From contig NC_083571.1 of assembly GCF_027579695.1 (NCBI RefSeq), positions 73,907,375-73,971,374 on the forward strand: 64,000 bases of DNA, read 5' to 3'. Positions 34,620 to 45,563 of this stretch are shown piece by piece. A program made the position numbers and the translations under genes. A model generated the notes under the pieces. The model was not told the origin of the DNA and did no database searches. It saw only the letters and a program-made list of their open reading frames with translations. Source of the stretch: Neoarius graeffei. Its lineage: Eukaryota; Chordata; Actinopteri; Siluriformes; Ariidae. Numbering within the stretch: the stretch's first letter is position 1; every line of letters begins with the position of its first letter.

Positions 34620-34870
34620 ACGTTATAGATATCTTCAATTAAAATTCGCACTAGTCACAATGAAATTACGACTAGTCAGACTGACGTTGTTGATCTCTGC
34701 AGTGGTAATTCCGGATAGTCAAACTTAGCTATTAAATGTTTAAACGGCTTGCCATATAGCAAGGGGATTTGGCCAGTGCCATTTTCAGTAAGGCAAATCT
34801 GCACTACGTTTTCCACACTCACACCGGCCAAGGTCCGCACCTTCAAAACAATTGGTAGTACTGCATTTAA

Positions 34871-35789
34871 CCCTGACAGCAAATTTTGTTATGCCCACAT
34901 CTGGCATGGACCAGCCTTGAAATCTGGCCTGGATGTGCATGTCAGATCTGGGCTAGTTTAGGTATGCACAATGGCCCAAATGCAGCCCAGATGCGGGCCA
35001 GATCTGGGCCTTACTGAAGGTATGTATAATATGTATTGCTTATTTTTTTGAAAGTTTAAGCCTGATTGCATGCACACATATATTGTAGAGTGTAATCATG
35101 GTAATGGGGTGGCTATACTAACGATCTGTACAATAATACATCAAAATTTATCTGCAATGTAGACAGTGTTTATTGTGGAAATAAATAAACATAGGTTGCC
35201 CCCTTCTTTAGACTGCAAGTTGGCCTAGTGGTTAGCGTGTCCACCTCTCGATCGCGAGTTCTAAGTTCTATTTGTAATCAGGTTATACCAAAGACCATCA
35301 TAAAAATGGTACCTACTGCCATCTGGTGAGGCACACTGCAGTAAAGACGCAAGTAGCAAGTCAAACTCTCACGGTTACCAAAGGACTGGCCTCCACTGTA
35401 ACCCTAGCTATATAATAGGTGAAAGGCTGAGGGCTAGAGAAACGGAGCTCGGCACCACACCCATACACCTCAAAGAGCTGGGTAGTACTGGGACAGGAGA
35501 AGACCAGAAGACCAGATCCTGGTGTGGGAGGGACTTTGACTTGACTTGCCCCCTTCTTTAACTGGAACGTTTGGTTCGGAATCTGGTTTGCATCTGCCAT
35601 AGGCCCAAATCTGGCACGGATGTATTTTGCATCTGGTTCATACCTGGCTGCTGCATCTGGGCTGAATGATGAGGCCCAGGTTTGGGCCATTGTGCATACC
35701 TATGCAGGCCCAGATCTGGCATGTGCATCCAGGCCAGATTTTAAGGATGGTCCGTGCCAGATGTGGCTGAACAAAATTTGCTGGCAGGG
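34871..35789. mobile_element. Inverted-repeat element, CCCTG[A/C]CAGCAAATTTTG termini
   Basis: The first about 140 bp (CCCTGACAGCAAATTTTGTT ...) pair with the last about 150 bp (... ATTTGCTGGCAGGG). Both contain CAGATCTGGGC/GGCCAGAT motifs. The centre holds a different SINE (35211-35546). No ORF or clear TSD was found, and the superfamily is not assigned. Confidence 0.75.
35211..35546 (+). mobile_element. tRNA-derived SINE, third family
   Basis: The head TTGGCCTAGTGGTTAGCGTG and a downstream GAGTTCTAAGTTCTA resemble Pol III A and B boxes. The body is unrelated to types A and B, and the tail is (ACTTG)-like. It is flanked by a perfect 14-bp TSD TGCCCCCTTCTTTA (35197-35210 and 35547-35560). 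It is nested in the inverted-repeat element 34871-35789. Confidence 0.88.
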
Positions 35790-36251
35790 ATGTTTCATAA
35801 ATATAATTAGGAATAGTGTGTATGGATATCAGAATAATATAACATTGGGAATAAGATTTTTGTAGATGTGTAATGGTGTACGAAATGTCAGCAGGAACCT
35901 TGTCCTCACATACAAGATAGGTTGCTCTGTAAAAAAAAAAACCTCTAAACAAATAATGCGGGAAATATTGTAAATATTGTACTTTAAATTTATTGGATAA
36001 TGTATTAAATAAATTTATTGGACAACAGTCAGTTTAAGGTGAAGAGGAACAACTGAAGAACCCTTAATACTTCTGTAAGTGCAGGTCCTGCAGTACAGGC
36101 TCACTAGGTTCCCTACAATTTGGACATCTAATTACATTGGACCTTTATACACTGGTTCTTCTAATCAGAGCATCTTCAGTCTCAGGGTCTTGTGCTGGAA
36201 GGACTTACAGTTCAGTCCATCACACTGTCTTTTCCATCATGTTTATTCACT
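35790..36251. other. No gene recognised (upstream of ART copy B main exon)
   Basis: AT-rich intron-like sequence up to the duplicated block. I see no exon or repeat boundary. Confidence 0.45.
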
Positions 36252-36269
36252 TGCTTGTGTATTCTGCAG

Positions 36270-36991
36270 GTGAAAGCAGACCTGAGGAAGTTGGACATGG
36301 CTCCTGATGCAGTAGACGACGTCTTCTCACAGTGTCAAGACAAAATGCTGAAGGCTGTTACTGAAGCAGACGGCCTGCTCCACAAGGAACTCAAGGCTGA
36401 TAAAGAGTTTGAGGAGTTGTGGAGGAAATACAGTGGAATGTGCAAGAAGAACATTACTGGTGGAACATCGTATCACATTGATGCTCTAGAGGCATATGGA
36501 AATTCTAAGCCTAAATTTAGGAAAATGTTCAACAATTTGGTTTATAGCAAAGGAGACAACACCCTGACCTACAGAGATGAGTTTCCCTTCAAGTCTCTTC
36601 ATTTTCTCTTAACAGACTCCCTGCGACTGCTGAAGCCCAGAAACACATGTGAGACCAAGTACTGTGCCACCAGGAACACATACACAGCAGATACAGGGAC
36701 CGAGGTCCGATTTGGAAAGTTCATCAATGCCAAAAACACACTGAGCTCTACAATTGAAGAACTGGAGACAGAAGATGGAGGCACCATGTTTAACATCACT
36801 TCCTGTTCTGTGATTAATGTTGAAGAGAACACGTGTACATCTGAGGAAATCCAGTGTCTTATTTCTCCAGCCGAGGTCTTCACGGTGAAGGACATTCGCA
36901 ATGCTACCACCGATGATGATACCACATATAAATTAATCACTTTAACACACTCACGCTTTCTCAGCAATCACAACTGCACTTTCTTCCATAG
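36270..36991 (+). CDS. ART-family copy B, main exon; probable pseudoenzyme
   Basis: About 240 residues, 722 nt, one codon shorter than copy A (PKE versus TE in the acidic loop after SSTIEELE). Family landmarks are kept: LDMAPDAVDD followed by FSQC, FPFKSLHFLLTDSLRLL, EVRFGKF and SEEIQCLISPAEVF. The three catalytic positions are again non-canonical: Cys (YCAT) in place of the motif Arg, FINAK in place of the Ser motif, and EIQ in place of EXE. By hand count copies A and B differ by about 17 amino-acid-changing and 10 silent substitutions, with no stop in either. This suggests weak to moderate constraint. Acceptor and donor positions equal those of copy A. Confidence 0.85.
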
Positions 36992-37195
36992 GTACGTCAA
37001 TAAATCATAGTTAATTCAAGTACTTATATAAGATTGTGCATTTTTTGTTGTCATGATGAGATTTCCAATTTGCTTCTAGACATTTGAATCCCGTGTCCTG
37101 ACATTAAACACAAAACACTAAGCCTGAAATTAACAGTGATGCAGACTGGATGTTTCCTCTAACGTCTCTCTCTCTCTCTCTCTCTCTCTCTGAAG

Positions 37196-37289
37196 GAATT
37201 CTGCAGATGTTGAATCCTCCACCTCTCTGATCTTCACCCTTCTGGCTCTGACAGCCTCCTTGTTGACTCAGTTTACTGTGATAGAGTGA
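37196..37289 (+). CDS. ART-family copy B, last exon (GPI-attachment signal)
   Basis: Encodes NSADVESS, then TSLIFTLLALTASLLTQF, then TVIE and a TGA stop at 37287. It differs from copy A only by Met to Ile near the end. The preceding polypyrimidine tract is a TC microsatellite that is longer than in copy A, which may affect splicing strength. It follows the main exon in phase 2. Confidence 0.8.
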
Positions 37290-37436
37290 CTTACGTCTTC
37301 ATCTAGATGGAAAATTTCTCCTATATATCATAACATGGATAGAAATGTAGGAATTTAGACAAGAGATGACTAATTTCTAAAGGTGTCTATGGCAGTATGT
37401 CACAGCTTTGGAAAACACTGTTACGCTGATGAGTTT

Positions 37437-37442
37437 AATAAA
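37437..37442 (+). promoter_or_regulatory. Polyadenylation signal AATAAA, ART copy B
   Basis: AATAAA about 150 bases after the stop codon, in the same position as in copy A. Confidence 0.6.
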
Positions 37443-39000
37443 TTTCATTATTACTTGTTTCTTTGACGTAAGTTGACAGGAAGTGAGAGAAGAAGGAAAG
37501 AGGGAAGTAACTGGTCAAGAGTTATTTGAGTTTGCATTAAAGGAATCTTAAAACTTTCTACCACGTATCTCAACTGATTTATTTTTGGCTCTGAAATTTT
37601 TGTCCATTGTCTCAGAAAGCAGCACAATTTCACAACAACAACAATAGCAACAAATCCTCATATTCTTCCAGATGCTGTTTATTACACATCCTGTATAAAA
37701 GTGTTAAAATTCCTGTGGAGGTGAAATATTTCATCAAGTCACTGAGATACAGAACAATTCTTCATCTGTGGTTTCTAGATCTTCCATATGATCTGGATTT
37801 TCCTGCTCTTACGGTATGTAATAATCTCTCACTGTTTTTCTTCTTGACTGTCATTATGTTTTTGATTACTGGGTCACTGAAGTGTCTGAGCCCCGCCTGT
37901 GTGTGTGTTCTGGTGATATCCAGCCAGTGTGAGTGAAAGTGTTTGAATGAATGATTGGAATGAAGTGGATGAGGTCATGTGTGTCATGTGTAATACAAAA
38001 CTCCAAATGTCTTTCCAGCTGTGTGAAGGAAGTGACATGGTCTGACTGTACAGTTTACAGCTGCTGATGATGAAATACAGTAGCACACTTTATTTCTACA
38101 GATTTATCATCTGATACAGTAATCACAGACCTTTTTATGAATGAAGCGCAATAAGAGAAGCACGATGTAAAAAACAAAACAAAACTGCACAGTAAATTCC
38201 CAAGCTGGGATTCATGCTGGTGCAGCAGGTAGAGATGAAACCTCATGTTTCCAGGCCTCACACTTTGATCTGAAGCTCATGTTCTAGTCCATATGGAGTT
38301 TCACATATTCTTCTCATGTCTGTGTTTAGGAATCTATAAGGTTTAATTTAATAAAACTTTAAAAACTCAAAATTGAAATAAGCACAGGTCCTCTTTTCAG
38401 ATTCCAAAACATGTGCATGTGTGGAGTGGGCATGGAGTGGGCTGACAGTCTGTACTCTAATTCAGTCATTAATTCACAAATACACACATGAACATAGTTT
38501 GGATATGACACCCACACACTCTGTGCTGGTTTTACACCAGGCCTGTGGTCTTCCATTAGAATTAAATTAATCTTTTTGTCTGTGAAACTGAAGCTGAGTG
38601 TTTTGTGGCGTCTTCATGGTGAATTTTAAAAACCGTGATCTGTCAGGAACAGATTTAGAGCCGATCCACATGTACAATAACAGGCTGCGCTGGATCAAGT
38701 GTTGTTCTAGTATGTGCTGTTGAATGAGTGTGGAAGTGAATTTGTTAAATTAAACCAGTGATTAAATGTTAAAATTGGGACTGTTCATGTAGTAATACAC
38801 CACCAGTCAAAAGTTTGTACACCCCTACTCTACTAATTCACAGGTTTTTCTGTATTGTGGCTATTCTCTACATTGTAGAACAATACGGAAAACAAAACTA
38901 TGAAATAACATTTGAAAAATATATGGAATTATGTGGGGAAACAAAAAAGTGCTAAAAACAAAATGTTTGATATTTGAGATTCTTCAGCATATCCAGTGTT

Positions 39001-39253
39001 TCCCTTGATGACACTTTACACACTATTTTGCACACTGTCTTATACCTTTTAAATGCACTGATTTTATGACTTTTCTCTCCTTAGACAAGTGCCTCTGACT
39101 CTTATTCTTATTTTATTGCGCTTATGTTTTCTTATGATATTTCTTATGGTTATGTTTATTTTATTGATTATTTTATGCTTGTTAAGCATCTTTGAGTATC
39201 ATAAAAAGCGCTCTACAAATAAAATGTATTATTATTATTATTATTATTATTAT
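39001..39253 (+). mobile_element. LINE (L2-like) 3' end with (ATT)n tail
   Basis: The segment TTTGAGTATCATAAAAAGCG then CTCTACAAATAAAATGTATT, ending in (ATT)n, is the standard 3' terminus of fish L2-type LINEs. No coding part is retained. Confidence 0.6.
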
Positions 39254-39626
39254 GGGAGGCACGGTGGTGTAGTGGTTAGCGCTGTCGCCTCACAGCAAGA
39301 AGGTCCGGGTTCGAGCCCCGGGGCCGGTGAGGGCCTTTCTGTGCGGAGTTTGCATGTTCTCCCAGTGTCCGCGTGGGTTTCCTCCGGGTGCTCCGGTTTC
39401 CCCCACAGTTCAAAGACATGCAGGTTAGGTTAACTGGTGACTCTAAATTGACCATAGGTGTGAGTGTGAATGGTTGTCTGTGTCTATGTGTCAGCCCTGT
39501 GATGACCTGGCGACTTGTCCAGGGTGTACCCCGCCTTTTGCCCGTAGTCAGCTGGGATAGGCTCCAGCTTGCCTGCGACCCTGTAGAACAGGATAAAGCG
39601 GCTAGAGATAATGAGATGAGATGAGA
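39254..39626 (+). mobile_element. V-SINE/Mermaid-like SINE, type A
   Basis: Complete type A body from GGGAGGCACGGTGGTGTAG to the ATGAGATGAGATGAGA tail. It follows directly on the (ATT)n tail of the L2 fragment; no clear TSD. Confidence 0.9.
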
Positions 39627-39769
39627 CTATTGGCATTATCTTAACCAGCTTCATGAGGTAGTCACCTGGACTGCTTTTCAATTAACAGGTGTACCTCATC
39701 AAAAGGTAATAAGTGGACAAGTTTTTTGCCTTCTTAATGCATTTGAGATCAAACAGTAAATAGTAAATA

Positions 39770-41270
39770 CAACCCTGATTCCAAAAAAGTTGGGACAAAG
39801 TACAAATTGTAAATAAAAACAGAATGCAATAATTTACAAATCTCAAAAACTGATACTGTATTCACAATAGAACATAGACAACATATCAAATGTCGAAAGT
39901 GAGACATTTTGAAATTTCATGCCAAATATGGGCTCATTTGAAATTTCATGACAGCAACACATCTCAAAAAAGTTGGGACAGGGGCAATAAGAGGCTGGAA
40001 AAGTTAAAGGTACAAAAAAGGAACAGCTGGAGGACCAAATTGCAACTCATTAAGTCAATTGGCAATAGGTCATTAACATGACTGGGTATAAAAAGAGCAT
40101 CTTGGAGTGGCAGCGGCTCTCAGAAGTAAAGATGGGAAGAGGATCACCAATCCCCCTAATTCTGCGCCGACAAATAGTGGAGCAATATCAGAAAGGAGTT
40201 TGACAGTGTAAAATTGCAGAGTTTGAACATATCATCATCTACAATGCATAATATCAAAAGATTCAGAGAATTTGGAAGAATCTCTGTGCGTAAGGGTCAA
40301 GGCTGGAAAACCATACTGGGTGCCCGTGATCTTCGGGCCCTTAGACGGCACTGCATCACATACAGGCATGCTTCTGTATTGGAAATCACAAAATGGGCTC
40401 AAGAATATTTCCAGAGAACATTATCTGTGAACACAATTCACCGTGCCATCCACCATTGCCAGCTAAAAGTCTATAGTTCAAAGAAGAAGCCGTATCTAAA
40501 CATGATCCAGAAGTGCAGACATCTTCTCTGGGCCAAGGCTCATTTAAAATGGACTGTGGCAAAGTGGAAAACAGTTCTGTGGTCAGACGAATCAAAATTT
40601 GAAGTTCTTTATGGAAATCAGGGATGCCATGTCATTCAGACTAAAGAGGAGAAGGACGACCCAAGTTGTTATCAGCGCTCAGTTCAGAAGCCTGCATCTC
40701 TGATGGTATGGGGTTGCATTAGTGCATGTGGTATGGGCAGCTTACACATCTGGAAAGACACCATCAATGCTGAAAGGTATACCCAGGTTCTAGAGCAACA
40801 TATGCTCCCATCCAGACGACGTCTCTTTCAGGGAAGACCTTGCATTTTCCAACATGACAATGCCAAACCACATACTGCATCAATTACAGCATCATGGCTG
40901 CGTAGAAGAAGGGTCCGGGTACTGAACTGGCCAGTCTGCAGTCCAGATCTTTCACCCATAGAAAACATTTGGCGCATCATAAAACGGAAGATATGACAAA
41001 AAAGACCTAAGACAGTTGAGCAACTAGAATCCTACATTAGACAAGAATGGGTTAACATTCCTATCCCTAAACTTGAGCAATTTGTCTCCTCAGTCCCCAG
41101 ACGTTTACAGACTGTTCTCTTTAAATGATACATTTTCTCAGTTTAAACATTTGATATGTCATCTATGTTCTATTCTGAATAAAATATGGAATTTTGAAAC
41201 TTCCACATCATTGCATTCCATTTTTATTTACAATTTGTACTTTGTCCCAACTTTTTTGGAATCGGGGTTG
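39770..41270 (+). mobile_element. Tc1-like transposon, family 2, copy 2 (3' internal deletion)
   Basis: Ends CAACCCTGATTCCAAAAAAG and its inverted partner at TA sites (39768-69 and 41271-72). Compared with the copy at 20912-26190, about 110 bp around the transposase stop are missing at 41116 (CAGACTGTT joined to CTCTTTAAATG). Confidence 0.93.
40132..41116 (+). pseudogene. Tc1 transposase, inactivated (family 2, copy 2)
   Basis: The frame starts [24 protein letters not shown] replaces the CGA codon after KGV, a 3-4 base loss disrupts the KSLNI region, and the long frame 40214-40996 then carries the catalytic core: [17 protein letters not shown] and SPIENIW. Another CGA-to-TGA change follows IIKRKI. 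The C-terminus is removed by the deletion. Three CGA-to-TGA changes across the family copies suggest CpG decay. Confidence 0.9.
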
Positions 41271-41453
41271 TAATAAAAATACAGTAGATAGCTCAATTCC
41301 ACAACTGTAGTAATCCACGTTAAGAACCGAACAACTGAGTAAAGAGAAACAACATCCATCATGACTTTTAAGATATGAAGTGACCTTTAATTCATAAAAA
41401 TAAGAAAATAACACTGAATTAGAAGGGGTGTCCAAACTTGTGACTGGTACTGT

Positions 41454-41987
41454 CTGTTTGTTTTGATTAAACTCCTTAGTGACCCGATGTGATGTTTGTA
41501 GAAATTCTATGTTCAGAAAATTAATAAATACATTTCTACATAGTTCTGTGAATTGAATTATGTTGTAAAAGTAGAAATGTCAGAGTATGTTCAAGGCAGA
41601 AAATACAGTTCAGTGATAGGTTTTCCCACACTGTCTCACATTTCTGCCTATAATCTGGAATACATGGAAGAAATCTCATTCATTTTCCTGAAGTAAAGCA
41701 ACTCCTCCAGTAGCAGCTCCTTAGAGGGATGTCTCTACACCATCCTCACACTTCATTAGAATAGTTTCCTCATTTGTTTCTGTTTACTCCACATTTACCC
41801 TCGCTCTGTTTTTTTTTTCTGTCTGTCTCTGCCCACTGGGTGACTTAAATGGCAATGTGGTCCATCAGAAGACAAAAATCTGTGACCCCGTATGGTGGAA
41901 AAATAGCTTACCCAACTGTTTTGTTTGGCTTCCAGGACATGAATGCTGATTTAGTCTTTAGGTCCAAACACCAAATACCATTCCATT

Positions 41988-42023
<36 letters not shown>

Positions 42024-43239
42024 AGCTGCTCTACACTTCTCCATACAAAACTCTCTGGTCAGACACAGGAACGGTTCAACTCCAAATCCTCACACACCTC
42101 TGCTAAATTTACGGCACTTGTTTAGAGTCTTGGCTCATTACATTAATGTTGCGGGGAAGGTTATTAAAGATGTTCCCAGAGCTCATCATATGTACAAAAC
42201 TGACTTACGGTACATACTACAATTTATTACATACTGGAAATGTGGTGTCAATGTAAAACTGTTTTATTAGCAGCTTTATTGTTATTAGGCTCATTAAATT
42301 CTCACCAGTTTGGTTGTAAGACACTTCACCAAATTGCTTTGCTTTACAAAGTACTTATTCTAACACTGTATATAACAATCAGGTTTACAGGTAAAAAAAA
42401 AAAACACCTTTTCTCCCAGGGTTCTCTCCCAGGGTTCTTGTGGACTCTATAGTCCAGTTTGTCTCAGTTGTCTATATTAGGGCTTGTCAGAAGCACTATG
42501 CTGTGAACACACCTCTGCTTCGCTGTTTAATGTCCCACAAAAGGTCAGAGATGTTTGAAATGTTTTCTTTCTCATCATGTTTCAACTCTTTGCACTCAGT
42601 GTACATTCTTTAATTTAAACTTTATTTTAAATGTAGCTGACCAGGCAGGAAAAAAAATCAGCTTTTATTATATTATTAGTGAATGGTCTTAAACATACTG
42701 TACCACACTAATCAGAGTTCAGAATGTAATTTAAAGACTTTATGAAACTTTAGCATTTTGTTTGTCTTCATCATGTCTAATAAATGCTACTTTATCTCTC
42801 ACTGAAACCTTTACTCATAATCTGAACCATAAATCTATAATGTAATGATACACTCAGGGAAATCCAGTTTGTGTTACACTCTTAGGATAAATATAGAGCC
42901 TTCAGGAAACATCAGAGGGTTTTCCAAGCAGGAAAGGGCTCCAACCCTGGACATGTGCTTTCAAATTGTAGGACGTTTAGACACCCCATGGGTTTTGCCT
43001 AAAACTTTCAAATCTTTCCACCATGTTTGATTGTTCATAAACCCCTAAATGTTCTTTGTATCTAATTAACTCTGTGTACTTCTCATTAAATGGACCCTGC
43101 TGCAGATGATCCAGAAGATTCCAGGCCAGATGATGCAGAGACCTTGTCTGGTTCCAGTGAACATGCAGGTCAGTACTTCTCCCAGTACTTCTCCTACATG
43201 TGTAATTTTGTTGCAGCTATTAATGCATTTTTTCTTTTG
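41454..43239. other. Intergenic; no gene recognised
   Basis: No convincing exon. A (GA)n microsatellite lies at 41990-42020. A small exon-like segment at 43106-43168 (CTGCTGCAG acceptor, GTCAGT donor) cannot be linked to a gene. Confidence 0.45.
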
Positions 43240-43341
43240 TGTTGTGTTTATGTTTGTGCATTTCACCTCTGATTTCTTAGCTACCCTATGTACAGCACTT
43301 TGGTCAGTGAAAACTATTTTAAATGTGTTTTATAAATTAAA

Positions 43342-43383
<42 letters not shown>

Positions 43384-43385
43384 AT
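43240..43385 (+). mobile_element. LINE 3' tail with (CTTA)n microsatellite
   Basis: GTGCATTTCACCTCTG then GTACAGCACTTTGGTCAG and TTTTATAAATTAAATTTA resemble a fish LINE 3' UTR. The array (CTTA)n of about 12 units follows at 43337-43384. Confidence 0.55.
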
Positions 43386-45280
43386 TTACTAGGATGAGAC
43401 TTAGGATGCAGAACAAAAAGTGAAATGGAGTTACAGGGTGAGAAGAAGCACTCCATCTTCGAGAACAACAGAACCCTAATTACCCTAGGAAGCTGATCTC
43501 CCAGGACGACCTTACAGGCCAGAACCCTATCCTGATTGCCTTTCTACAGCATCAATAGCCCCGGTCATCAAAGCCACCTCAGAGAAGTCCATTCCCTACC
43601 TCAGATAATCATGGAGACCATGACTTCTATACTTCTGGATAATTCTATCCCAAACCTTACTCTGACCCAGGAAACAATCAGATTAGGAATGTTTGGAAGG
43701 AGGTGAAGGAGGAGGAGAAGATGGAAGAAAAGGAGGAGGAGGGAGAAAGGCAGCACTACCCGTGTCATGTATCTTGGGTGGAATTCAAACCCAGGGTGCT
43801 GAGAAGGCAGGGCAGGGGCTCAGCTTCACTCGCTAAACTTCATAGAGCCATCAGACCACAGACAAGACAAACACGAACACGTAAGTCCATCTGGTCTCTC
43901 TTGACTTCCTTACCTCTCCATAGCACTTCCTCCTTGTTGTGTGTATGTGTGTGATATTTAATCTCTCACTCTGCTGTTTATTCACTATGAACAAAAATTA
44001 GATTTGGGAACATAATTTTAAAAGAAATATGTTTCTCTTAATACATGTTTTATGTTTTACACAATGACTTGACATGATAATAGTTCTAGCTTGAGCTCAC
44101 ATATCTTAAAAAGCTCTACACATCCTGAGGAAAGACGTTTGCATGTTTCTGAGCCATAACAACCATGAATGAAGGAATTTTCTCTAACCCATCATCAGCA
44201 AATTTTGAGCATTTATGACCTTTTATCTGCTTTGTGGCACATGTCTCAATTAGGGTGTAGTGCAAAATATATACATAAATTCCTTGTGAGTACAGGACAC
44301 TCCCCTGGATGCTTACATAATCATCAGTGCAGATCATTCTGCTTTGTGTTTAAGAATAGCCCATGAATGATGAAATCTGATTCAGATCCACTAGTCAGAA
44401 GATGATCTCTTCCATGAGTGAGCTGATTCATACCTTTTAAATCTTGCTACAAAAACAGCATTCCCAAATGCTGTTACAGAGGCTTGCAATTTCAGAAAAG
44501 GTATTCCCAGATTCCCAGTACAGCATTTGGGAGCAACATGTAGCACTCGGAGTCAGTGCACTCGTCTGCAGAGCTTTGACAGACACCAGCATGTGCAGTT
44601 TGTCATCTGATCTTTCTTGGCAAGGAGTTGCTCGGCCACTGCAAAGTGAACACGCCATCTCTCCAAACCATCTATAGCAGGATCAGGCCAGCCAAAGTTA
44701 GTGTTGCTGTTCAAAGAGCAGCTTCACTTTTGCTTGAAGATTTTATGGTCTGTTTTATGTTTGAACTCCTAAAATAAAGTTCCAGGATGGGAAAATGTGC
44801 CAGACTGCCTTAAAAAGAGTGTTTTTGGAGGGAATATCAGATTGGCTAGAAGGCCAATAGTAACATCATGAGCCAATAGTGAATAAAGGAGCTGGGCTAC
44901 TGTCCACATGCTCATGCTTTTAAATGAGATGATCTGGATAACACTAGCCTCACCCTTACTGATTTATGTAGATCTAAAAATTGACCACTGCAGGCCAAGG
45001 CACGTCTCCATGAATTTGTCCAGTACAAATTCTACAAGTATCTAGCTCCATTTATTAAGACCTTATAATGTCCTGTCTGCATTTTCTCCTGGTGATTATT
45101 GCATATCCCACTTGACAGATGATCAAGCCAAGAGCAAATAAGAATATCAGCTGCATATTTATTTATTTATTTATTTATTTACTTACTTATTCTTGTATTA
45201 TTATTTATTTGAAGTGTAAAGTTCAGAAAGTCTGTAAAGAAAATATTTAAATTGTCATTTCTTCCCTTTACCCATTTTAG
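43386..45280. other. Upstream region of synpo2; no confirmed exon
   Basis: A frame at about 43643-43880 (YPKPYSDPGNNQ, then an E/K-rich run, then YPCHVSWVEFKPR) reaches a GTAAGT donor and looks coding-like, but has an in-frame TAA at 43640 and no clear acceptor. It may be an exon of a neighbouring transcript or a decayed one. (ATTT)n lies near 45158-45186. Confidence 0.35.
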
Positions 45281-45446
45281 GCTTATGACTGAGCAGAAAT
45301 ACATCTGAAGAAGGTTAAATCTGAATGTAAACACATTACTCTGTTCTCAAGTACTGCAACAAGCCATAAGAAAGTGACTTTCAAGAAGTGCCAACAAATG
45401 GTCATAAAAGGCAAAGAAGACCCATTGATGAGAGTTTTGAAAGCAG
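45281..45446 (+). CDS. synpo2: synpo2 short-isoform first coding exon (coding from 45398)
   Basis: The exon follows a strong TTCTTCCCTTTACCCATTTTAG acceptor-like tract and ends at AAAGCAG|gtaaca. The ATG at 45398 opens MVIKGKEDPLMRVLKA and leaves one base (G). The next exon at 45564 supplies CT, giving an Ala codon and continuing [15 protein letters not shown] in frame. The upstream part of the exon has stops in all frames and is probably 5' UTR. This would make a synaptopodin-2 form without the PDZ domain, similar in principle to the short SYNPO2 isoforms known in mammals. The pairing rests on phase alone. Confidence 0.6.
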
Positions 45447-45563
45447 GTAACACTTTGAAGGCAGCATAACAAGTGACAAGTAAATTTGACTAATAAGAAT
45501 ATTATCATTTTACTTTAATTACAACTATAAACAAGAACAAGAAGAAATATCAGCACATTCCAG

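Larger units (their letters stand above)
26390..34730. repeat. Degenerate GATATCT / ACTAGTCA repeat field, split by insertions
   Basis: Short units with a core AGATATCT, then an AATT-rich spacer, then GTTTTGACTAGTCA recur at irregular spacing. They occupy 26390-26646, 28257-28522, 31538-31690, 33010-33161, 33942-33999 and 34620-34730. When the Tc1, Penelope-like, hAT and SINE insertions are removed, the pieces join into one array of about 1.2 kb or more. The core is palindromic and AT-rich. It codes for nothing. Its origin is unknown: a decayed satellite, or the body of an old inverted-repeat element. Confidence 0.75.
36252..38420. repeat. Segmental duplication, copy B
   Basis: Matches 14021-17780 including ART exons 2 and 3, the intron, the poly(A) signal and about 1.1 kb of 3' flank. 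It lacks the Tc1 present in copy A. The sequence diverges after CATGTGCATGTG. Confidence 0.92.
38798..41453. mobile_element. Old Tc1-like relic (third Tc1 family), host of nested elements
   Basis: The left terminus CACCAGTCAAAAGTTTGTAC and the right terminus (reverse complement ACAGTACCAGTCACAAGTTT) are those of the common fish Tc1 family with CAGTCAAAAGTTTGGACACA-type ends. The internal segment 39627-39765 (AGGTAGTCACCTGGACTGC, TTTTCAATTAACAGGTGT) is also typical of it. The transposase gene is gone. A LINE tail, a SINE and a family 2 Tc1 lie inside. Confidence 0.7.

Noticed and set aside
43106-43168. Small exon-like segment between a CTGCAG acceptor and GTCAGT donor
   Set aside because: All frames are open but too short to identify, and it cannot be phased to a neighbour.
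43643-43880. Possible exon with YPCHVSWVEFKPR and a GTAAGT donor
   Set aside because: In-frame TAA at 43640, no clear acceptor, and no confident match to synpo2. Left as an uncertain segment.
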